Positions 46,351-59,384 are shown, counted from the first letter of the stretch. The stretch is 64,000 bases of DNA from Cryptomeria japonica (GCF_030272615.1 NC_081411.1:833023136-833087135); one strand, 5' to 3'. The notes: generated by a model not told the origin, from the letters alone. Made by a program: numbers and translations.

Positions 46351-49029
46351 GCTCCCTTTTTAATATACATACCCCACGTTGTAGCGAATACGGTGGGAGG
46401 CACCGATCGTTATGCAACCATGTCCATTAAGATATGTGGTGGTAGGGATTAATGTAGGGGTAGGAATTAATCTAGGGATTAACTTGGAAAGTAATGTGGT
46501 TCACCAGCCCACATAAACCCACCCGTATCCACCATGATCAACATGTATAAGATAGTTATTTAACTTGCATGTTTTTAGGAAGTTATTTTTAGTAAAGTCG
46601 ACTTAGTCTTGGACTTAAAAGCTTATGGATAATCTATGATTATGGACTTAACAACTTTAGAGGTTTGGTGTCACAAAATAGATAATAAATAATTTACATG
46701 GTGAACACATAGGTGTTCAAATACGATTAGGATAGTTACGATACAATTAGATCTTGAGTGGTGTCACTTAGAATCAATCCACCTCTAGTAGAGATAGCCC
46801 GAAAATAGGAAAGAAGGTAGATGACAACCCTTTATATAGACCATTGAGTGAGATGCAACGAAGGATTAGAGAATGGAATGAAGAAGAGAAGGTAGGAAAA
46901 GATATAGAGGAAGATAGCAAATAGTAAGTTGGAGCAGAGAGAAATAAAGAAAAAGAGACAAGATAGAGGAGAGAAAGAACGTAGAAGAGTGACAAGAGAT
47001 TAGGGAGAATGGAATAGTGGAGATTTTGATGTGTTTACGATCAAGTCGTAAAAGATCAACGATGATCATCTCCAATTTAGTGTCGAACTTAGGGGTTACG
47101 CTCTTGAATGAGTGTTAATTACTTTATTATTATCAGAGAAATTCTCAAAATATAGAAAGGGTAAGGACTTGAAATAGAGATCTCGTGAGATAGAAGAGCG
47201 TCGAGGTGGAAATTATTGGAACCCGGATGTATTGCAGACAATTTGAAGTTATCAAGGATCGTAATAGCCATGGATCACGTTTCTTAAGGTAGGCTCAAAT
47301 CTAGTATGTTTTGTTGAAAGGATTTAAGAGATTGAAAATGATCTAGATTTATATTTATGAAATAGTTAGAGTCACAATATCAATCAATTTATTATGATCA
47401 TGCAAGTATAGATGCATTAATGATATATTTCATGAAAGCTGGTAGATTAAACCTAGTGAAACTCTTAGAAAATTAGATCACCCAATCCTTTAGAAACAAA
47501 GTCAGAGGATAGAGAGAGAAACTCTGAATTTGAACTACGAAAAAGATGAAACATAGGTTTATGACTTATTAAATAGTGTATTAATGTAGTTGTAATTCTT
47601 ATTTTATGGAAGTCTTAATTTGAAAGCTATTTATGCATTTTGTTGTTTTAAGAAAAGATTGCCTATAATAGGATCTTGTGTAAATGGTGTTTTCAGTCAA
47701 GTTTAAATTCTGTTGCAATTCTAGTTGAGTTGACATTGTGTCCTATGTTTTTATATTTCCTTGGTCAGGTGTTGATGTATAACCTTATTGATGTGAGACA
47801 TTGTGTGTTTTGTCTGAATGGTCAATCTTTGGTTAGTGATTGTGTATCCTTCACCTGTGGTTTGTCAGGATTAGGTATGGCTGTATGTTTCGCCATAGAG
47901 TTCTCATAGAGAGACTTTTCCTGTAGTGTCCTATGAGAGAGAGTGGCTTTTGAGTAGGGGCTGTGCCCGAAGTGGATGATAGGATAACCCATTGGAAGTC
48001 AGATAAAAATTGATAACCTAATAATTGATTAGGGGGTGGTTAGAATAAATATTAATTAAGATAATGTGCCTCGTGCATAGGTGTAGTGCTTGTACAGGGC
48101 TCATAATGTTACGAGAAGGCCTGGAATGGAAAACTTACCACCTTGTCTTCATGAAAGGATTGGTAGGGTCCGCATGAGACTTAGTTGGAGCCGGAAGCCG
48201 GGAGAGGTTACCAGGACAAAGAGCTGGCACCTAGGAGGCTGTACCATGGTATCCATCTTAAGCTATGCGATGACACTCTCTCCTTAGAGTCACTAGTGTT
48301 TGTGAGTTGAGTCACATGGATGTTTGCGGAGTCTTGTAGTCCTTTTGTACTTGTCTTACTTTGCTTGCTTGAGGGTTTTCTACTATCTCCTAGCACGGTG
48401 GGGTGGTTCCATTTTGGGATCACATGGTCGGGTGGTAGTGCCACTTCCCATCAGATGTTCTGGAATGTATCTTTAGGCGAGGAAGGGCTTCACTGGTGTT
48501 CTTGGTTCGTGGTTCATGTACCAGCTCATGTTCGTGATCATTGTTCAGTTGAGACCTTGTGGTCATTGTATCAAACTTTTATGTAACCTTGATATTGTAA
48601 CTTTGTAATCCGTGGTATTTGTGGTAACCATGTATTTATGGATATTGTAAAAGGGAATCATTGGAATGTTTGTTATTTCATTTGCCTTAATCTTTTATAT
48701 ATATGATCTATGAGAAATGAATGCATTGGAGTACTTTGATTCTTTCATTATGGAATATGGATGTATGTGTAGTTTTTGTCTTAAGCATTTGATTTTCCTA
48801 TTTAGATGAACAATTGGATTAACCGCAGTGCTAACATAATTTGCAAATTAATCTTCATTGGTAATCCCTAGGAAATAATGTGTTAGTCTTCCGCTATGTT
48901 ATTGGACGTGCAATGGTTATAATTAGTGCACTTGTTCTTTTAAAAAAATTTATTATGCCCTTTTAGTTGCCTAGTTGTATTGTTTTCCTTTAGGGTTTCT
49001 GGCGGGGCATTACAATAATAATCATTTAT

Positions 49030-50640
49030 TCACTTGATGACAAGCTGTGAATCATCATAGACATGTAATCCTTTTATATTCCATTCAATAGCCATTTTGA
49101 GCCCAATAGTCAATGCTTCATATTTTGCAGTATTGTTTGTGCATGGAAACCGCAGTCTATACGATTTTGGAATTGTGTGTCCTTGAGGTGTGATGAACAA
49201 AATTCCTGCGCCTGATCCATATTGTGTATAAGAACCATCAAAGTACAACTCCCAAAATTTTGTACTTATTATGAGAATGCCTGCATCAGGAAATTCAATG
49301 TGCAATGGGATGTCATCTTGTAAGGGTGCTTTAGCTAATTGATTAGCAATGACCTGTCCTTTGACATCTTTTCTAACAACATATTCTATATCAAACTCAC
49401 TTAGTACCATAACCCACTTTGCTAGTCTACCTATCAAAGTTGACTTGTCCAAAAAATACTTTAGTGGATCTATCTTTGCTATCAATTTCACAAAATGAGT
49501 CAGCATATAATGTCGTAGCTTCAGAGTTGCAAATACAACTGCTAGGCATGTCTTCTCTATTGATGTATAATTAAATTCATAGCCAGCAAGTGGTCTACTG
49601 ATGTAATACATTGTTATTTCTTTTCCTTCTCCATCATGTTGTGTTAGGAGAGCTCCTAATGATACATTTGTCACTGAGATATAAAGTAACAATGGTTTCC
49701 CTTTGATTGGTGATACAAGTACTGGAGGATTTATGAGACATTCTTTGATTTGCATAAAAGCCTCTTCACATTTATGATCCCATTTGAATTTAATGTTCTT
49801 ATGTAAAAGATGAGTGAATGGATGACATCTATCTGCTAATTGAGAGACAAATCTTCTGATTGATTGCAATCTTCCTTCTAAAGCACACAATTGACTTATG
49901 TTCCTAGGTGACTTCATTTCCATGATGGCTTTGACCTTTTCTGGATCTACTTCAATTCCACAAGCTAATATACTGTACCCAAGAAGTTTTTAAGAGGTTA
50001 CTCCAAATGCACATTTCTTTGGGTTTAATCTTAACTGTTATCTTTCAAGCCTATCAAAGATCTTGCCCAAGATGTTCAATTGTTCTTTTCTTATATGAGA
50101 TTTTGCAAGTATATCATCTACATAGTCTTCCATAAATGTATGCATCATATCATGGAAGATTGTTGTCATAGCTCTTTGGTAAGTTGCTCCTACATTCTTA
50201 AGCCCAAATAGCATAACATTCCAGTAGTAAGTACCCCATGCACGAGTGAATGTTGTCTTTTCTTGATCTTCAGGGGTGATTCTTATTTGATTGTATCTTG
50301 AGAATCCATCTATTAATGAAAACATTTCATGTCCTACTGATAAGTCCACAATTATATCAATGTTGGGTAGTGGGAAATCATCTTTGGGACATGTCTTGTT
50401 CAAATCTCTGAAATCGATGCAGACTCTTATTCTTTTATCTGGCTTTGACACTGGTACAATGCTTGAAACCCATTTTGGATAGGCGACATGTCTTACGAAA
50501 CCCACATCTAATAGTTTCTTTAGCCCAACTTTGACAAGGAGAGCAATGTGTGGATGCATCTTCCTTATATTTTGTTTAGCTGTTTTTTCTTTTAGATCCA
50601 CATTGAGATGATGCATGATAAGATTTGGATTAAGTCCTTA
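49030..50640 (-). pseudogene. pol: Tat-like reverse transcriptase, RNase H and start of second RNase H
   Basis: Minus strand. The RT begins MHHLNVDLKEKTAKQNIRKM, with VCIDFRDLNKTCPKDDFPLP, FGLKNVGATYQRAM and the catalytic YVDD in FMEDYVDDILAKS. A stop and shift near 50,040 lead into the connection and RNase H 1 (FKWDHKCEEAF; LLLYISVTNVSLGALL, where the usual TD is TN). The archaeal-type second RNase H follows (WELYFDGSYTQYGSGAGILF; CTNNTAKYEA; DDSQLVIK). Its active-site Glu, normally AEYEA, is Lys, which implies a G-to-A change. This dual arrangement is the hallmark of Tat/Ogre elements. The frame is cut at 49,015 by the giant solo LTR and continues at 44,790. Confidence 0.9.
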
Positions 50641-50753
50641 CATGTCTGCATAGGACCAAGAAAAATTTATGTCTTTGTCTGAAGAATTCCTTTTATTCTT
50701 TCCTCTCTTCATCTGATAATAATGCAGCAGAATGAAGTATCTTGGGATCCTTT

Positions 50754-52929
50754 TGTTGGCATTGGGTTGTCATTGATGTCAACCGATATGGGATGTTTAC
50801 CGGTATGAGAGATGCATGTGCTACACTGTCATGGAGGAGTAAAATTTATCACCGATAAGGAAAGGATGTCAACTAGTAAGTGATGTGTTGACATGGGGAA
50901 GTTAGTTCAACCAAGTGAGTGGTTGTCAACTTGCAAAGCTCATAACCGGTGTACAAGATGGAGGGCCAAGGTGATAGAGCCGTTGTTTGTGATGAAGAGG
51001 CAAAATGTTACCTAAATCACATCAACACCGGAATGCTGTGAGGTTGCAAAAGAACAAGAATCCCACTAGATGAAGAATGCAATCACCATATTAAGGGATG
51101 ACTGACAGTGAATGTGCCCACACTGGATCACATGTGCCTGTTTGAAGATATGCTGCATAAACAAGAAAGTCACATGAGTACACTGGAAGATGCAGAAGAT
51201 AAGGTATCTCTCCACCGGTAAGTGGAACTTATCTCCTATCATGCACTATGTGCATCATAGTTTTGTGAGTTAAGGAAGAAGAGGTGTGCATTAAGTGCAT
51301 GAAATCAAGGATATGCACTGGACCAACTGAGAAGGCATGTTGAGATGCCGGTATAGATGAAGAGTGCTTGTCAGTATGTAAGTCCATCGGTAATATGGAC
51401 AAGGTGCAGATGCATATGTCTTCTCACCTTGTGGGAATGAACATGATTTGGACAGACATGTTTGGAGACTGGTTTTGGTATTCCACCGATAGTTTAGCAA
51501 AGAGCAGACATGATGATTTAACTAGTAGAGTGTGAGTTTACCGACAGGGTTAGTAAACTAACAGAGAAGAGAAACTGGTAGAGTGTTTGGTCACTGATCC
51601 TATCCGGACTGACATGAAGAGTCAAGCTGGTAGTTGGTCGACATGGATACCACATGGAGTCAAGGTGGTGAACCTGCATTCGAATAAAGAAGGAAGGTAC
51701 ACCAAAGGGGTAGTTGTAGAGTTGGTCGACATTAATGGAAGATCCAACAATTCACGGGATGTGTTGCAAAGGTTTGTGGCTCAAGGTTTGGATGACAACT
51801 TAGAGCCAACTAAGAGTGTTTGAGGAGATTGAGGCAGATGAAGGAAACATCAAGATAGATCTTGGTGTCTGACTAAGAGATCAGCCAATAGGGTAAAAAG
51901 CAGATTGCCAAAGATGGAAGGCATGGTCAAGAAGTTGCGATAATGGTAGAGGTGTACTATTCATTGTCAAAAAGATCAGATCGGGGAAGATTTGATTGGA
52001 TTTGGTTTGTCTCGAAGGTGACGAGGAAAACCTAACTGCCTAGATTTTGAATTGGCTTTTGGCAGGAAAACCAGACTATAAATATGCAGGCCAAAGACAT
52101 AGTTAAGTGCTGCTGAATAGAAGAATATTGTGCTACTGCGAAGTGTATTACTTTTGTATGTGAGAGTAAATCAGCCAAGTGCTCAATGAGTATCTAAGAA
52201 GAGAGTTAGAGTGAGGGAGAACCTGGTTGAAGTGTTCAACTGGTAGAAGAGAAGAACTGGTAGTGTCCATACCGGCAGAGCAGAGGTGAAGGAAGCTGCA
52301 GAGTAGGTAGACATAGAACTAGCAGAGTGTACTACCAGTGAAGAGCATAGTAGTGAGGAGGAGATTCAGTAAGAGCAAAATAGAAGAGAGGTGAACCAGT
52401 AGAATTTACCATCAAGAAAAGCAACAAAAGAGTGAGTCGGTGTAGTAGAGAAGGCATCTCACTGATAGAGTAAGGTAAATGAAATGGTTACAAGATTCAC
52501 TTGTAACAAGACAACTACTTTTAAAATTGAAGTTTTCATTGTGAACACTGAGTTTTAGCTCCTTTGGGTTGTAGCCCATAAACAAGTTAGGGGTTGGTGC
52601 TCCTTGCGTTGGTGCCCTAAATCAGGGGTTGTAGCTCCTTGGGTTGGTGCCCTAAATGTTATGACATAGTTTTCATTGTGAGGTTGGATTGGAGCAGTAG
52701 TCTCCAGCAGCGTTGCTCACCGAGGTTTTTCCCATCTTGGGTTTTCCTCGTACATATTGGTGTTATGTGATGCCCTCTATGTGTGTTTGCATTTGTGTTG
52801 ATCTCTCCACTAACTGGCAACTGTACATTGTGTTAGATCCTATAACCGGTATTCACTTCTAGGTTGTTAAAGGGAAAAGATTGAGAACCACTGATTCACC
52901 CCCCTCTCAGTGGTACATTGTGTCTAACA
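50754..52929 (+). mobile_element. Solo copia-type LTR, 2,176 bp
   Basis: TGTTGGCATTGGGTTG...GATTCACCCCCCTCTCAG...GTCTAACA with a perfect CCTTT duplication (50,749-50,753 and 52,930-52,934). Removing it restores the minus-strand coding sense between the gag side and RT. An inner duplication of GGTTGTAGCTCCTTGGGTTG-like words lies at 52,580-52,650. Confidence 0.9.
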
Positions 52930-54239
52930 CCTTTGGTGTGCCAATATTTATTGCTTTTTTTGGTTCAATTAGAATAGCAGTTCTCTCCTAAAAATATGTA
53001 GGGAGGATGTCAAAATTTCCATATTTTGGCACCTCAAAGAGGTTTTCACCGTTAGATACGTCCTTTATTTTTCCTTTTGATTGATCTAGTTTTGTTAGGA
53101 AATGGTTTTTATCACCAGGTCCTTTTCCTTGTTTTATTTTAATTTTGCAACTGGAAAGTTTGGCATTCTCCTGATTGTAAGAAACATTACTTGATTCTGA
53201 GATGGAATATATCTTAGGTGTTATGGGTTCGACAGCATTGAGATACACGACTAAGTCATGGTCATTGGAAAAGATATCTAATTCAAGGTTTTCTAGGTTA
53301 TCCCAATCAATTAGTTCTGGATGAAGAAGGGGTAAGTCATAATCATTGTCATTCTTAGGTGCTTCAAGGTTTATGACATAATGGTCATAATTTGGCATAG
53401 AGTAGGCGATGTCATAGATAGAATGATCTTGAGGATAGTCTCTCCCAAGTGTTCTCTAATCAGTTTTAGCAAAATCAGTATTAGTATTTTGTAGTTTACA
53501 CTCAAGTGGCTCTTCATCTGACATTTGTCCCTTAAATGAATAGATTATATCAAAACACACGTCTTTAGTACTGCAAGTTCCTTCTTTATTAATTTCAATA
53601 GATTCATTTGTGTTTTGAAGTTGACATACTTGTGTATATGATATAGAGGATTCTTTTGCTAGCTTTTGCCTTCTGTCAAACTTAGCTTCTTATGGACTAA
53701 TAGTCAATCCTACTTGACTATCTCTTAGTTCTTCTATGGTTCTACCATACCTTGGTACATCTTGCTCCTCATTTGATAGAAATATGACATTTCCTGATGC
53801 TTGATCCATATCTATTTGTGCTTCTTATGGCGTTACTTCTTGGTCTTTTTATCCTCTTTCTTTTGTTGTCTTGTATATGCCTATTTTCTCTGGATTCTGA
53901 GTTCTTCTTGTCTTCTTTCTAACTCTATCTTTTGTTTTGTAAAAGACAAGTCTTCATTTGTGATAGCTGCTTGCTCTTCATTTTTTTATTCACTTGATGC
54001 ACTAGATGATATATCTGGATGCCATTCATATTAATTTGAATCTGTCTTTGAACCATTGTCTAGGATTACACCACTGTACCATACAAGAGTATTGTATAGT
54101 GCAAATAGTTCTCTGATTTCTGTTATCTCTTCTTTTACTGCTTCTGGAATATCTTGTTTATATTTTACATTTTCTTGTATTCCTTCAACTTGTTTATAAG
54201 ATTCTTCTTCTCTTTTTTATTTTAATTTCCTCCTACACA
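52930..54239 (-). pseudogene. Shortened gag/protease-side region of the Tat-like element
   Basis: Minus-strand coding sense covers 54,180-52,930. It opens with an acidic segment, then a Glu/Lys/Gln-rich helical stretch (KQKIELERRQEELRIQRK) near 53,920. Later come VIFLSNEEQDVPRYGRTIEE, an intact 136-codon stretch (53,398-52,988) with DYDLPLLHPELIDWDNLENL, and YGNFDILPTYF just before RT. No capsid, CCHC knuckle or protease DTG/DSG triad is visible, so the gag proper seems to have been deleted together with the LTR end at 54,240. Several TAG/TAA stops fit C-to-T changes. Confidence 0.6.
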
Positions 54240-54843
54240 TGCAAGATGGAGGAAAAGGTGGAAGGAGAAGCCAAGTTTCAGAAGGCTCACCTTGACTGAG
54301 ATTGAATACTTGAGAGAATATAGGATGGTTGGAGAAGATTTAGGGATGTTGAGACAAGTGGAATCAAATTCCTCCAAAGATGTAGAAAGGTTGGAGAATA
54401 TATAGGATTGGTTAAGAAATGTGCATGTATGTACACATTCTTTTATTTATGAATTGGAAGTTGAAGATATTTGATCATTTAATATTTAAAAATATTAATA
54501 TCTTTAGCCACATAATTGATTAGTTGGGAAAAAGAGGAAGTGATGTGGAGATAAGATGAGTTGGATTTGGAGATTAAATAATTAATAAATTATTTAATAG
54601 ATGAGACTATAGAAGAATTGATAATGGATGATTAAATATTAGATATTTAATTGAATTGGTTTAGAAGAAAGGGGCAATAAATTAATTAATAAAATGTTTT
54701 AATTTAATTAATTATTAGAAGAATAAGCATCAAAGTGAATTAAATAAATTAATCTTTTCAAATTAATTATTTAATAGAAGAATAAACATTAAATAAATAC
54801 AAATATTTATTCAATTATTCATAGCCAATTTTGAGTGTATACA
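54240..54843 (-). repeat. Truncated 5' LTR of the Tat-like element
   Basis: Right end TGTATACACTCAAAATTGGC on the minus strand. It aligns with 40,240-40,850 (shared GGTTGGAGAAGATTTAGG, GAGACAAGTGGA, TTAATTAATT blocks). It stops abruptly at about 54,240, without LTR end or primer site, against gag-side sequence. Confidence 0.8.
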
Positions 54844-56705
54844 ATCCCTATTGGTTATCTTTGCTTGACCATTAGCTTGAGCATGGTATGGTGTAGATTT
54901 CTGATGCCTGATATTGTACTCATTTACTAATGTTGTAACAAGTGTAGATGTGAACTGTGCTCCTTGGTCTGTGACAATTTCTCTAGGAAGTCCATATGTT
55001 GTGAATACTTCTTCATATAGAAACTCAACAACCTTGTTATCTCTTGCATGTGTCATTGCCTTAGCTTCTACCCATTTAGTGACATAATCAGTACAAACCA
55101 AAATGTAAGACTTACCATTAGAAGGTGGATCAATTGGTCTTACAAAATCAAGGCCCCACTTGTCAAATGGTGTTACCACCACTTGGGGATGCAAGGGAAT
55201 TTAATCTGATCTGGTTGGTTTTCCCATCTGCTGGCACCTATCACATTTCTTTATATATTGGGATACATCATTATGAAGCATTTGCCAATAATATCCCATG
55301 TTAAGTATTTTGATAGGTTTTCATTTTGCCGTGAAATGTCCACCACATGGTTCATCATGGCATGCATGCAGTATGTCACAAGTCTCATCTTCTCTCACAC
55401 ATCTTCTCATGATTTGGTCTTGAATTGTGTAAAATAAGCATCCTATTGTCCATGTGAATTTGAAACTCTTCTCAACAAGTATTTTTCTTTCTTTTGGAGG
55501 AAAATGAGAGGGTACCTTTTGAGCAACTAAATAGTTGGCTATATCAGCATACCATGGTGTATGAACAACAATGGAGAATAGATGCTCATCGGGAAATGAA
55601 TAATCCATAACCGGTGAATCCTGATTGTTGTTAATCTTGAAATAAAATTTGCAACTACATTTACCTTTCACGGTTTGTCTATAATAGTGATATCAAACTC
55701 CTGCATCAAAAGAATCCACCTGGCCAACCTTCCAGAGATTGAAGGTTTGTTCATGAGATATTTGATTGCTGTATGGGCAGTATGAAAAAAGACTTTATAC
55801 CCAATTATATAATGTATTAACTTATTGAGTGCATAGATGACTGCTAACATTTCCTATTTTTTTATTGTGTAGTTAAATTTTGCGCCCTGCAATTTTACTG
55901 AAATCTTTGATGAACCTCCTGTAATAGCTTGCATGGCCTAGGAAACTCCTTACATCCATCTGTTTTGCAGGTATAAACAAGTTAGAAATAACTTCAACTT
56001 TTGCTGGGTCCACTTGAATTCCTTTTTGAGAAAGATAGTGGCCAAGGACAACACCTTCTTGCATCATTATGAAGCACTTCTCACTATTTAAAGACAAGTT
56101 ATGGTCTTCACACCTTTGCAAAGTCTTTTCTAGGTTACTTAATGCTTCTTCAAAAGTTCCACCATAGGTAGTGAAGTCGTCCATGTATATCTCCATATAA
56201 TCATTAGAAATATCTAAGAACATGCTTATGACTGCCCTTTGGAAAGTAGTTGGGGCATTGCATAAGACAAATGGAAGCAAATAGTAGGCATGTCCCCCAT
56301 GGGCATGTGAATGTTGTCTTGTCCTAGTCCTTAGGTGCTATTCTTATTTAGTTGTATCCACTAAAATCATCTAAGAATTAGGAATATTTATTTCTTGCTA
56401 AGGACTCCAACACTTGGTCAATGAAAGGTAGAGGGAAGTGATCTTTCTTGGCTGAAACATTAAGCTCCCTATAATCTACACAAACCCTCCACTTTCCATT
56501 TTTCTTAGGAACAATGACTAGAGGTGACACCCATTCACTATCAGAGATAGGATATACGAATCTCACATTTAGTAATTTCTACAATTCTTGTTTAACTATT
56601 TCCCTTAATGCAGGGTTGGTTCTTCTCTGAGGTTGCCTCATTGGTTCAGAGTCTTCTTTGATGTATATTTTGTGCATGCACAACTTAGGATCACTAATAC
56701 ATTTG
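54844..56705 (-). pseudogene. pol: Athila-like Ty3/gypsy pol: RT, RNase H, integrase core
   Basis: Minus strand. The RT has YPISDSEWVSPLVIVPKKNG, CVDYRELNVSAKKDHFPLPF, LPFVLCNAPTTFQRA and the YMDD box (EIYMDDF). The RNase H segment (MLAVIYALNKLIHYIIGYKV) reads FFHTAHTAIKYL, where family members have TDH, so a catalytic Asp is missing. Integrase has FPDEHLF, PWYADIANYL, HDEPCGGHF, then the core FDKWGLDFV, CTDYVTKWVEAK and TDQGAQFTS. The third catalytic residue in NGQAKITNR is Lys instead of Glu. Stops and shifts occur at ~56,375, 56,330 and 55,860. The gene ends at 54,844, where the Tat LTR inserted. Gag and protease are absent, and 56.7 kb marks another junction. Confidence 0.87.
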
Positions 56706-56935
56706 GCCTAAAATTCTGACGGAGGTTTCCGACGAAGAAGGTATATTGTGAACAAATTTGATTTTTTTTTGAAAAATTGCCCGCATTCGTCGGAATTCTG
56801 ATGATAATTCAATATATGTTTTCGATAGAGAAGGAATCGGCAATGACATTTATGTTTATTATAAAAAGTGCCTGCGTTCATCAAAATTTCGATGACAGTG
56901 GGCATTAATTAAAAAAAAAAAACAGACCAAGACAT
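56706..56935. other. GTCGGAATT-type motif block, possible DNA-transposon end
   Basis: Words TTCTGACGGAGGTTTCCGACGA, TTCGTCGGAATTCTGATGA and ATCAAAATTTCGATGA recur in both orientations just beyond the Athila-like coding limit. A CACTA pentamer is at 56,693. Such GTCGGAATT arrays are common subterminal repeats of CACTA-type transposons, which often carry host gene pieces. No matching second end was found. Confidence 0.35.
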
Positions 56936-57515
56936 TTCAAATCATTTTCGCAACCTCTTCCCATTCTCATGTTGCCGCCCCTGCCCATAGTTCCACCTCT
57001 GTCAAACCCTAGCAACTGTATCGAGGTTGTGTCTACATAATGCCACAACCGGTTTTTTCTGGGAGGATGGAGCCATAACCTTTCTCGAGTGAGCCAAAGA
57101 ATCCAATGAAGCCGGCTACCTCACGTCCTAAAGTGGGTTTTATATCTCAAACTGTTGTTGGAGGATCTGCATACAGAGTGAATAGAGCGAGCTAAAGATA
57201 ATGTAGTTTTGCTGGTCTTGCCTGCTTGTACAGAAGAATTAGGTTATTAAGGGTCAAACCAGTACGAATTGGAGTTGCAAGATCACAGGCATGGGCCGTT
57301 ATAAAGGCAACAAAGGCAGTGACACTAGCAAGAGTAGGTTGTATTTCACTTCCACACCTGCTTACGAAGAGATACAAGTGAAACCCAGGCTTCTGTTTAT
57401 CTCTCTATTTCTCGGGCGAGATAACGAGCCGCTCTATTCAAGGGTAGGGCAAAGAGGATTTCCATGGTGTTTTTTGGAGAACTAAATTGTGTCCTTGACA
57501 ATCAATCATGAATCA
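56936..57515 (+). other. GC-richer gene-like fragment upstream of the phosphorylase exon
   Basis: This stretch is less AT-rich than its surroundings. One frame gives RPKVGFISQTVVGGSAYRVN near 57,125 and another VIKATKAVTLARVGCISLPH near 57,300. It could be captured exon or leader sequence, but I cannot assign it. Confidence 0.35.
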
Positions 57516-57628
57516 AATATCTTCAAGGACATGCACTGACAAATGCAATTGGAAACCTTGGCATTGCTAATGCATATGCTGCTGCTCTCAACAAGTTTGG
57601 TCATGACCTTGAGAATATAGTAGAGCAG
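57516..57628 (+). pseudogene. Single exon of alpha-glucan (starch) phosphorylase
   Basis: The frame reads KYLQGHALTNAIGNLGIANA then YAAALNKFGHDLENIVEQ and stops at a GT donor (57,629) with CAG before it. This is the conserved N-terminal part of glycogen/starch phosphorylases, where plants have EYLQGR.LTNAIGNL...AY..AL..LG..LE..VEQ. The enzyme releases glucose-1-phosphate from starch or cytosolic glucans. The expected next exon (DAALGNGGLGRLA) is not found in the following 6 kb, nor are the preceding exons, so this is an isolated fragment. Residue H in QGH replaces the usual R. It is probably captured by a transposon or left by a decayed gene copy. Confidence 0.82.
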
Positions 57629-57630
57629 GT

Positions 57631-59384
57631 ATAGTTATTTGTTAGTTTTGTGATTTCAGTTTACTTGTATCAGAAAAACATATTATGCCTAACTAGAGCA
57701 TAATCATTTTGACATTAATTTGCAAGTGCAACACATATTGTTAACCAAGAATTAACCTTTTTGAGTTTATTGCATATTTTACACATAATTGTTTGTTAAA
57801 TCTATAAATTCCTTTACCATGGACAAATATCAAACTTTCAATTCCTTCAATTTGATAATCATGGCACTAAATCTTATCTTCATTTGCCATATACATTCAT
57901 AGCCATTATTTGCGGTGAAAGTTGAACTTCCAAGGATAGCCACTAGAGTGTTTTTGCCTTCCAGATGTACTTCTGGAGTTTCTCATTTCTTATTCTAGTA
58001 CTTGATCACACTTATGGTGTGTATTTACTATGTGCTCTCCATATTAATGGTCCCCTCTTAAGTAGACATCACCATGAAACATGTAATGATAGTATATTAA
58101 TATAAGGAAATTATTCAATTGTACCCAAGTTCTTAGGAAATGCAATGTACTTGTTATATGTGAGTCACTTCAAGTGCATTGCTAGGGAAGGACAAGAAGA
58201 CCATCGGTTAAACCTAGCATGTCATAGTGCAATGTACAGATTGTGGCCTCTTCATGAGTAGCTCACTTTATGCCTTCACATTCCATTTCCAATCACATAA
58301 GGCACATAATGGCATCACTTGCATTTTGAAGCCTTGAGCAAGAGTCAAGCTTAGGCTTGACATGCAATGGTTTTTTGTGGCACATCCCTCTATTCATCTC
58401 TTAAGCCAAAGAGTTTTCTTGTGATTTACAAATAAACAACATACAACCCACACAGAACAACAAAGCCATATTACTCACAAAGCCACATATACAGAGAGAA
58501 ATAACTTTTTAAGTCTGTTTCCAATGAATAGACAAGTAGACAAGCATGCAAGTGAGACCCTATTATTTATAACTAAAAATTGAGTGTCTAAAGAGGTCAT
58601 ATTTAGGGTGACATCTATATATATACATAAGATAAAAAAGTCGCACTTGAATTATACAATAGTTCAACACTATACTTCCAAGGTCTTAGGGGTACATATG
58701 ATTGGGTGTATACACCAATGAAGAAGATTCATACCATCAACATATTTCATTTAATAACCTTTGACGTTATAAAATGATTTTGAAACTATATCTCATTGCT
58801 ACCATATCCATAAGTTTCATGGCCATCTCCTTAGATAGGTTTATTGCTCAGATTCATCATGCTTGCCATGTATTCGTGGACGTACCATTGTTGTGTAATA
58901 ATTTTTTGTTGGGAACTATATTCAAGAAATATATCCTAGGGGAATAAACTGTAGATCATGAACATTCATTAACTCGAATGCCAAGTTTGAGGAGTATATA
59001 TCTCATCAAATTCACCTATTAATTTTGATTTGATCTTAACACTTTGTTTTCATGACATTTGAGTAAAGTAGACCACAACTGCAATTGTTATGGAACCCAA
59101 GAACCTGCTTGAAATTTCATATTGATCAACCTTGTGAGTAAACCACGGCTCCATTGGGTTTGTCATAACAATTTCAGCACCATCCATGATTAGTCCATCA
59201 TCTTTCATGATTAATAGTAGTGAACTTATTCAATGTCACATAACACCATGCAATGAAACTTAAGACATAACTCATTATTCTTCTGTATGAGATTTTTTAA
59301 CCAAGATTATCATATTTCAGCTTGGGTGATAAGTTTTGGCATGGGAATCAACTAATAGACAACATAGATATTTATCATCAACCT
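57631..59384. other. No recognisable genes or repeats
   Basis: AT-rich DNA. I looked for further phosphorylase exons and LTR ends and found none. A short ATATATATATACATA run lies at 58,616-58,630. Confidence 0.5.

Noticed and set aside
48090-48586. Overlapping frames of 65-88 codons in the giant LTR
   Set aside because: No domain, both strands open, GC-richer LTR sequence explains them.
56693-56697. CACTA pentamer as an exact CACTA-transposon terminus
   Set aside because: The same bases can be read as Athila-like coding sequence (ISDPKLC), so the pentamer may be chance; kept only as a hint.
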